64,000 nt of DNA, from assembly GCF_002951835.1 (NCBI RefSeq), contig NZ_CP019448.1, positions 1,860,001-1,924,000 on the forward strand. Direction: 5' to 3'. The stretch is from Simonsiella muelleri ATCC 29453 (GTDB lineage Bacteria > Pseudomonadota > Gammaproteobacteria > Burkholderiales > Neisseriaceae). Each line of letters begins with the position of its first letter. Within the stretch, counting starts at the first letter, position 1. Position numbers and translations under genes: made by a program. This document shows, piece by piece, positions 59,121-64,000 of the stretch. The notes under the pieces are model-generated. The model saw nothing but the letters and a program-made list of their open reading frames with translations, was not told the DNA's origin and made no database searches.

Positions 59121-61535
59121 TTAATGACGCGCTTTGCGACTGGATTTCGTTTGATTTTCTACTGTATTTTCAGGCTGCATTTCTGCAACATAAGGCACAG
59201 GCTGGCTTTCTAAACCCCATTCAAATACTTCATCAATCCATTTAACCGCATGAATTTCCAAACCATCTTTGACATTTTGTGGAATTTCCTCCAAATCTTT
59301 CACATTGTCTTTTGGGATTAAAACGTGTTTGATGCCACCACGCAATGCAGCCAGCAGTTTTTCCTTCAAACCGCCAATCGGCAACACCTCGCCACGCAAA
59401 GTAATCTCACCTGTCATAGCCACATCGGCACGAACAGGGATATTGGTCAATGCAGACACCATCGCTAACGTCATCGCAATGCCTGCGCTAGGTCCATCTT
59501 TTGGTGTTGCGCCTTCGGGGACGTGGACGTGAATATCATTTTTCTCATAAAAATCAGGTGCAATGCCCAAACTTTCAGCGCGTGAACGCACCACAGACCA
59601 AGCGGCAGAAATAGACTCTTGCATCACATCGCCTAATTTGCCTGTGCGTACAATATTGCCTTTGCCTTTAAGTGCAACTGCTTCAATTGTCAACAATTCG
59701 CCGCCAACTTCTGTCCACGCCAAACCTGTTACTTGACCAATGCGGTTTTCGCCAGCCGTTATGCCATAATCAAAGCGTTTTACGCCCAAAAACTCGCCTA
59801 AATTATCGCTGTTTACGACTAATTTTTTGACTTTTTTCGTTTTCAGGCTGCCTGAAAGTTCTGTTTTCATCACGGCTTTACGACAAATCTTAGCGATTTC
59901 ACGGTCAAGCGAACGTACACCAGCTTCTCGCGTGTAATAGCGCACGATGTCGCGTACGGCAGATTCTTCAATTGCCAACTCATCGGCTTTTACGCCATTG
60001 CGTTGCATTTGCTTAGGAACAAGATATTGCATGGCAATGTTCATTTTTTCGTCTTCGGTATAGCCAGACAAACGAATAATCTCCATGCGATCCAGCAACG
60101 CAGGTGGAATATCAAAACTGTTGGATGTGGCGATAAACATCACATCGCTCAAATCAAAATCCACTTCAACAAAATGGTCGGAAAATTTAGTATTTTGTTC
60201 TGGGTCAAGCACTTCTAACAACGCCGCCGCAGGGTCGCCACGAAAATCACTGCCTAATTTGTCAATTTCGTCCAACAAGAACAATGGGTTTTTCACGCCA
60301 ACTTTAGTCATATTTTGCATGATTTTACCGGGCATTGAACCGATGTAAGTACGGCGATGTCCACGAATTTCGCTTTCATCTTTCACGCCCCCCAACGCCA
60401 TGCGAACGTATTTACGTCCTGTGGCTTTGGCGATGGATTGACCCAACGAAGTTTTACCCACTCCTGGCGGACCAACCAAACAAAGGATTGGACCTTTCAA
60501 TTTATCGGTGCGTTTTTGCACCGCCAAATATTCCAAAATACGTTCTTTGACTTTTTCCAAACCGTAATGGTCTTCGTTTAACACCAAATCTGCTTTAGTT
60601 AAATCTTTGGAAATACGTGTTTTTTTATTCCATGGCAATTCAATCAGCGTTTCAATATAATTGCGAACGACTGTGCTTTCAGACGACATCGGTGGCATCA
60701 TTTTGAGTTTTTTGAGTTCAGACAGGGCTTTTTCTTCGCCTTCTTTATTCATTTTTGCGTCTTTGATTTGCTGTTCCAATTTGTCAAAATCGCGTTCATC
60801 TTCTTCACCCAACTCTTTTTGAATGACTTTAATTTGTTCATTCAAATAATAATCGCGCTGATTTTTTTCCATTTGGCGTTTGACTTTACCGCGAATGCGT
60901 TTTTCCAATTGCGCAATTTCCAATTCACCTTCAATTTGCGCCAACAAAAATTCCATGCGCTCAACAACATCACTCAAATCCAATAATTTTTGGCGTTGAT
61001 CTAATTTTAATTGCAAATGCGCAGCGATGGTATCCGCCAATTGTCCATTATTTTCAATATCTTGAATACTGTTCACAACTTCAACAGGAATTTTTTTATT
61101 GTTTTTAATCAATTGTTCAAATTGACTCAATAGAGTACGGCGTAGGGCTTCTTGATTGTCAGATGAATCTTCGGTTTGCGCCAACATCATCACATTGGCT
61201 TGCAAAAATTCGCCAGTATCATTTAATTCAATCACTTGAGCGCGAGATACACCTTCTACCAGCACTTTGATCGTGCCATCTGGTAAATTCAAAACTTGTA
61301 AAATTTTGGCAATTGTGCCAGTTTCGTGCAAATTATCCACATCTGGCTCTTCTTCACTACCAATTTTTTGGGCGAGCAAAAACACTGGTTGTTCATGCTC
61401 CGATGCAAAACGCAACGCCGCAACCGATTTTGGACGACCCACAAATAATGGCAATACCATATGCGGATAAACCACCATATCGCGCAAAGGCAATGTGGCG
61501 AACAAATTGTTTTGTGATGATTTTTTTCTTGCCAT
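59121..61535 (-). CDS. lon: ATP-dependent protease Lon
   Basis: I start at the ATG at 61535 (MARKKSSQNNLFATLPLRDM), giving 804 residues; the longer reading from 61601 is a poorer fit. It has the LonN substrate domain, the AAA+ part with Walker A GPPGVGKTSLGQS and Walker B FLLDEIDKLG, and the S16 protease domain with Ser in KDGPSAGIAMTL and the catalytic Lys in GGLKEKLLAA. Lon degrades misfolded and regulatory proteins. A DUS is read in frame as SGSLKTKK in the linker to the protease domain (about residue 570). Confidence 0.96.
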   Translation of the reverse strand: MARKKSSQNNLFATLPLRDMVVYPHMVLPLFVGRPKSVAALRFASEHEQPVFLLAQKIGSEEEPDVDNLHETGTIAKILQVLNLPDGTIKVLVEGVSRAQVIELNDTGEFLQANVMMLAQTEDSSDNQEALRRTLLSQFEQLIKNNKKIPVEVVNSIQDIENNGQLADTIAAHLQLKLDQRQKLLDLSDVVERMEFLLAQIEGELEIAQLEKRIRGKVKRQMEKNQRDYYLNEQIKVIQKELGEEDERDFDKLEQQIKDAKMNKEGEEKALSELKKLKMMPPMSSESTVVRNYIETLIELPWNKKTRISKDLTKADLVLNEDHYGLEKVKERILEYLAVQKRTDKLKGPILCLVGPPGVGKTSLGQSIAKATGRKYVRMALGGVKDESEIRGHRRTYIGSMPGKIMQNMTKVGVKNPLFLLDEIDKLGSDFRGDPAAALLEVLDPEQNTKFSDHFVEVDFDLSDVMFIATSNSFDIPPALLDRMEIIRLSGYTEDEKMNIAMQYLVPKQMQRNGVKADELAIEESAVRDIVRYYTREAGVRSLDREIAKICRKAVMKTELSGSLKTKKVKKLVVNSDNLGEFLGVKRFDYGITAGENRIGQVTGLAWTEVGGELLTIEAVALKGKGNIVRTGKLGDVMQESISAAWSVVRSRAESLGIAPDFYEKNDIHVHVPEGATPKDGPSAGIAMTLAMVSALTNIPVRADVAMTGEITLRGEVLPIGGLKEKLLAALRGGIKHVLIPKDNVKDLEEIPQNVKDGLEIHAVKWIDEVFEWGLESQPVPYVAEMQPENTVENQTKSSRKARH

Positions 61536-61640
61536 AATATTTTTTTCTCTTGATTCGGTACTTGGGTTGGGCGTAGATGGGGAAGATTGATAAAATTTCA
61601 AGTTTTCAGCCCAAATATTCCTTCAGGCTGCCTGAAAACA

Positions 61641-62282
61641 TTACCACACAATATTGATTTCATCGGGTGGTGGCGGTAATGTGATGGATTGTGTAGGACT
61701 ACCTGCACTGATACTGGTTTGCGTAACGGTTGACGACACCCATTGGAAAAATTTAGCAAATGAATTCGCGTCCATCGTATCCAATGAAACCACACAATCA
61801 GTCAATTGTTTCAAATAATTGGCATCTGCTTTGGGGCCTGCTGCACACGCCACGATATTCCCAAATCCCAATTGTTTTATTTTCGGAATAACTTCACTGT
61901 ACACCAGCAAATCGGTGGGTTTACCATCGGTTAAAACAATCAGCATCGGTCGCCAATCTCCTTTTTGATTGGCATTGCCAACAATTCGGTCGCGTTGCAC
62001 GGCTTGAGCAACTTCTTCCAATACGCCACCAAGAAAAGTTGCGCCACTTTCTGGACACACAATTTCAGGCAGCACCACTTGTTCCAATGGTGTCATCGGC
62101 AATACTGTTTTGATTTGGCTATCAAATGTGGTGATGTTCAGATGCACACTTTCCAACGCATAAGGATTTTGGCGCAATGAAGTCATCAAAGCTTGCAAAC
62201 CCGCGTTCACGGCTTCAATTGGTTCGCCACGCATAGAACCTGACGTGTCAATGCAAATGTATGTGAGTAGTCGGCGCGACAT
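61641..62282 (-). CDS. TerY-like von Willebrand A protein
   Basis: A 213-residue VWA-domain protein. The metal-ion site motif DTSGSM is at residues 14-19 (YICIDTSGSMRGEP), followed by TFDSQIKTV, the acidic ESGATFLGG and VLTDGKPTD, the remaining MIDAS elements. It ends in a Pro-rich tail (LPPPPDEINIVW), typical of TerY proteins. TerY-type VWA proteins occur with TerD-family proteins in tellurite-resistance and phage/stress-defence clusters and may form membrane-associated metal-sensing complexes. DUS copies flank it. Confidence 0.87.
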   Translation of the reverse strand: MSRRLLTYICIDTSGSMRGEPIEAVNAGLQALMTSLRQNPYALESVHLNITTFDSQIKTVLPMTPLEQVVLPEIVCPESGATFLGGVLEEVAQAVQRDRIVGNANQKGDWRPMLIVLTDGKPTDLLVYSEVIPKIKQLGFGNIVACAAGPKADANYLKQLTDCVVSLDTMDANSFAKFFQWVSSTVTQTSISAGSPTQSITLPPPPDEINIVW

Positions 62283-62330
62283 GATTGATTGTCCTTAATA
62301 AGTTTTTTGTCTTTTCAGGCAGCCTGAAAT

Positions 62331-62957
62331 TTAATACGGCATATATTCCGCTTTTAGCAAATCCACAAAACGGTCGGTTTCAGCAAATTCACCCACTGCC
62401 CGAAACACCCAACCGCCTTGATTATCGCGTTCAGCACGCGCAAAAGTCATGGCACAATGGTTGGCGTTGTCGGTTTTTCCGCCAATTTCGTAACGACAAA
62501 TCTCACGTCCTTTAGCGTCCAATGCACGGATTTTGGCTTGACTCACACCTGCAAATGACTGTCCGCGCTCTTTGCCCTTAAAAATCACCACCGCGAACAC
62601 AATTGCCGTGTAATCAGTAGACAAATTGTCCAAATCCACTTCAATGATTTCATCGTCATCATGGTGATTAGAACCTGTGCGATTGTCGCCACTCAAACGA
62701 ATTTTCCCACTTGGATGAACCAATGAATTATAGAACACCACATCGCCCCCAATCAAAGTCGGACGACCATTATCGCCTAATTGACCCAAATTGCGAACTT
62801 TGCCTCGTGCGTCTAACAAAAACGCTACAGCGTCCAAATCGTATGCAGGCGAAGCATTGATAACTTGCCAACCCAAACCGACACGTAAATACGACAAATC
62901 AAAACCCGTGTCTTTGCGCAAATTAACGCCCTGCCCTTTTTGTAAAGAAATCGCCAT
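62331..62957 (-). CDS. TerD-family protein
   Basis: A 208-residue TerD/CABP-type protein beginning MAISLQKGQGVNLRKDTGFD, with YDLDAVAFLLD, DVVFYNSLVHPSG and RLSGDNRTG, and acidic DDDEIIEVDLD, which form the calcium-binding fold of this family, and YEIGGKTDNANHCAM near the end. TerD proteins are cytoplasmic beta-sandwich proteins in tellurite-resistance and stress clusters. It stands between two TerY-like genes, all on the minus strand. Confidence 0.9.
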   Translation of the reverse strand: MAISLQKGQGVNLRKDTGFDLSYLRVGLGWQVINASPAYDLDAVAFLLDARGKVRNLGQLGDNGRPTLIGGDVVFYNSLVHPSGKIRLSGDNRTGSNHHDDDEIIEVDLDNLSTDYTAIVFAVVIFKGKERGQSFAGVSQAKIRALDAKGREICRYEIGGKTDNANHCAMTFARAERDNQGGWVFRAVGEFAETDRFVDLLKAEYMPY

Positions 62958-62969
62958 TATTTCAATCCA

Positions 62970-63608
62970 TTAAATCACAATATTAATTTCAGGCGGTGGC
63001 GGTGGCAATTCGTCCAAACCACTCACTTCTTTTTTATCATCAATTTTTTGACTGGACACCGAAATGGACGCGGATACCCATTTAAAATACGCTTTAATGG
63101 AGTTGGCATCTGCTGTATCCAATGAAACCACGGTTTCGGTGATTTGTTTTAATGTACTGGTATCGGCGTGTGGGCCAGCCGCGCAAGCCACAAAAATTCC
63201 CGTTTTCACGGCTTTGATGTCGGCGATGCCTTTGCTAATGCTGTCGGTTGGCGAACCGTCTGACAACAAAAATACCACAGGTTTCCAATCGCCCTTCACT
63301 TCCGCACTGCCTTTGACAACTTCGCGATTAATGCAATCTGCCAACAAAGTTAAAGCTCCACCCATGGCAGTTGCGCCATTGGCTTCAATATTGGGAATTT
63401 GAAAATTCATTAATTCAGTCAATGGGGTAACTTGTTTGGCTTGGCTATCAAATGTAATGACCGACAAATACGCAGTTTCCAACGCATAAGGGTCTTGGCG
63501 CAACGCCGACACCAGCACTTGCAAACCGTTTCGTACCGCTTCAATGGCTTCGCCGTGCATAGAACCAGATGTATCCACCAATAAATAAACAGGTAAACGA
63601 CGCATCAT
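62970..63608 (-). CDS. TerY-like von Willebrand A protein (second)
   Basis: A 212-residue VWA-domain protein, clearly paralogous to 61641-62282. The MIDAS motif is DTSGSM (VYLLVDTSGSMHGEA), followed by VITFDSQAKQV, NGATAMGG and LLSDGSPTD, and the tail ends LPPPPPEINIVI. It lies 12 nt upstream of the TerD-family gene, so transcription is likely joint. Two such VWA genes alternating with TerD genes indicate a duplicated functional pair. Confidence 0.87.
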   Translation of the reverse strand: MMRRLPVYLLVDTSGSMHGEAIEAVRNGLQVLVSALRQDPYALETAYLSVITFDSQAKQVTPLTELMNFQIPNIEANGATAMGGALTLLADCINREVVKGSAEVKGDWKPVVFLLSDGSPTDSISKGIADIKAVKTGIFVACAAGPHADTSTLKQITETVVSLDTADANSIKAYFKWVSASISVSSQKIDDKKEVSGLDELPPPPPEINIVI

Positions 63609-63711
63609 TTCTTCCTTATCAAATTAAAATAAATGAAATGTTTTTTTAGGCAGCATAAAATCATCAAAATTATTTGACAAAATCATCTTTCAGGCTGCCT
63701 GAAACCCAGCT

Positions 63712-64000
63712 TTACAAATGTGGCAGAATACGTGGAACAATTTTATCAGGTGTAGAACCGATACTGTTTTCGCCGATGGCATGCATTTTCCACTCACCAT
63801 TGTGGCGATAAACTTTTGCCATGATTTGTGCAGTATGATTGCCTTGCGCTGATAAATTGTAACGCGCAATTTCTTGTCCGTTATCGCCGTTAATTAAGCG
63901 ACAATACGCATTGGCAACCTCGCTGAAATTTTGCCCTGTGTAATTGCTCACTGTAAACACCAGTGATTTAATGTTGCTGGGAACACGATTGAGTGCTACC
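63712..64000 (-). CDS. TerD-family protein, C-terminal part (runs off window)
   Basis: The frame is open to the window edge; reading upstream of the first in-window start it continues VALNRVPSNIKSLVFTVSNY, so only the C-terminal 95 residues are in view. ANAYCRLINGDNGQEIARYN, NHTAQIMAKVYRHNGEW and the last stretch MHAIGENSIGSTPDKIVPRI are TerD-family sequence. It starts the same minus-strand cluster as the two VWA proteins; further members may lie upstream beyond position 64000. Confidence 0.9.
   Translation of the reverse strand, partial: VALNRVPSNIKSLVFTVSNYTGQNFSEVANAYCRLINGDNGQEIARYNLSAQGNHTAQIMAKVYRHNGEWKMHAIGENSIGSTPDKIVPRILPHL

Noticed and set aside
1..64000. CRISPR arrays, tRNA or rRNA genes
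   Set aside because: No regularly spaced direct repeats with unique spacers, no cloverleaf-like sequence with T-loop and no rRNA segments were recognised. The many DUS copies are irregularly spaced.

Overview
The window comes from a chromosome of the family Neisseriaceae. The evidence is a dense scatter of the 12-mer AGGCAGCCTGAA and its reverse complement, the Kingella/Simonsiella-type dialect of the DNA uptake sequence (DUS), together with neisserial genes such as the MisS/MisR two-component system and the oligosaccharyltransferase PglL. Base composition is moderately AT-rich. Genus and species cannot be fixed from the sequence alone; Kingella, Simonsiella, Alysiella and relatives are all plausible.

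Left host part (1-21018): 5' end of pyruvate kinase, iscX, metZ, a DUF2788 membrane protein, rppH, xth, a CHCC zinc-finger protein overlapping queH, ilvE, lapA-lapB, ccoG-fixH, an unannotated FNR-site promoter with a short terminated transcript (candidate sRNA), misS, dnaX, fis, misR, pglL, a 2Fe-2S/FAD reductase, and dusB. Intergenic spaces carry DUS copies, often as inverted pairs that can act as terminators, and two families of short interspersed repeats.

Prophage (21019-58880, about 37.9 kb): a complete-looking lambda/HK97-type siphovirus genome inserted in the 5' end of dusB. A 17-bp core (CCTGCCATAGGTGCAAG) sits at both ends. The phage supplies a replacement 5' end to dusB, and the original host 5' end is stranded at the right junction. 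The dusB gene was hit a second time by an IS5-family element with a 5-bp target duplication, so it is now broken. Prophage order: integrase; PrtN-like activator; S24-type repressor and Cro divergent over an operator; KilA-N protein; primase-helicase; a cluster of GGAACA repeats; sigma-like late regulator; HNH; terminases; an IS982-family insertion; portal, ClpP-like protease, capsid; connectors with a lipoprotein cargo unit between terminators; tail genes including a -1 frameshift chaperone pair, a tape measure with an embedded M15 peptidase domain, lambda-like M, L, K, I, J genes and a toxin-antitoxin pair; lysis genes; and a Com-like zinc finger with a D12-class adenine methyltransferase.

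Right host part (58881-64000): lon, then a cluster alternating TerD-family and TerY-like von Willebrand A proteins (tellurite/stress type), cut by the window end.
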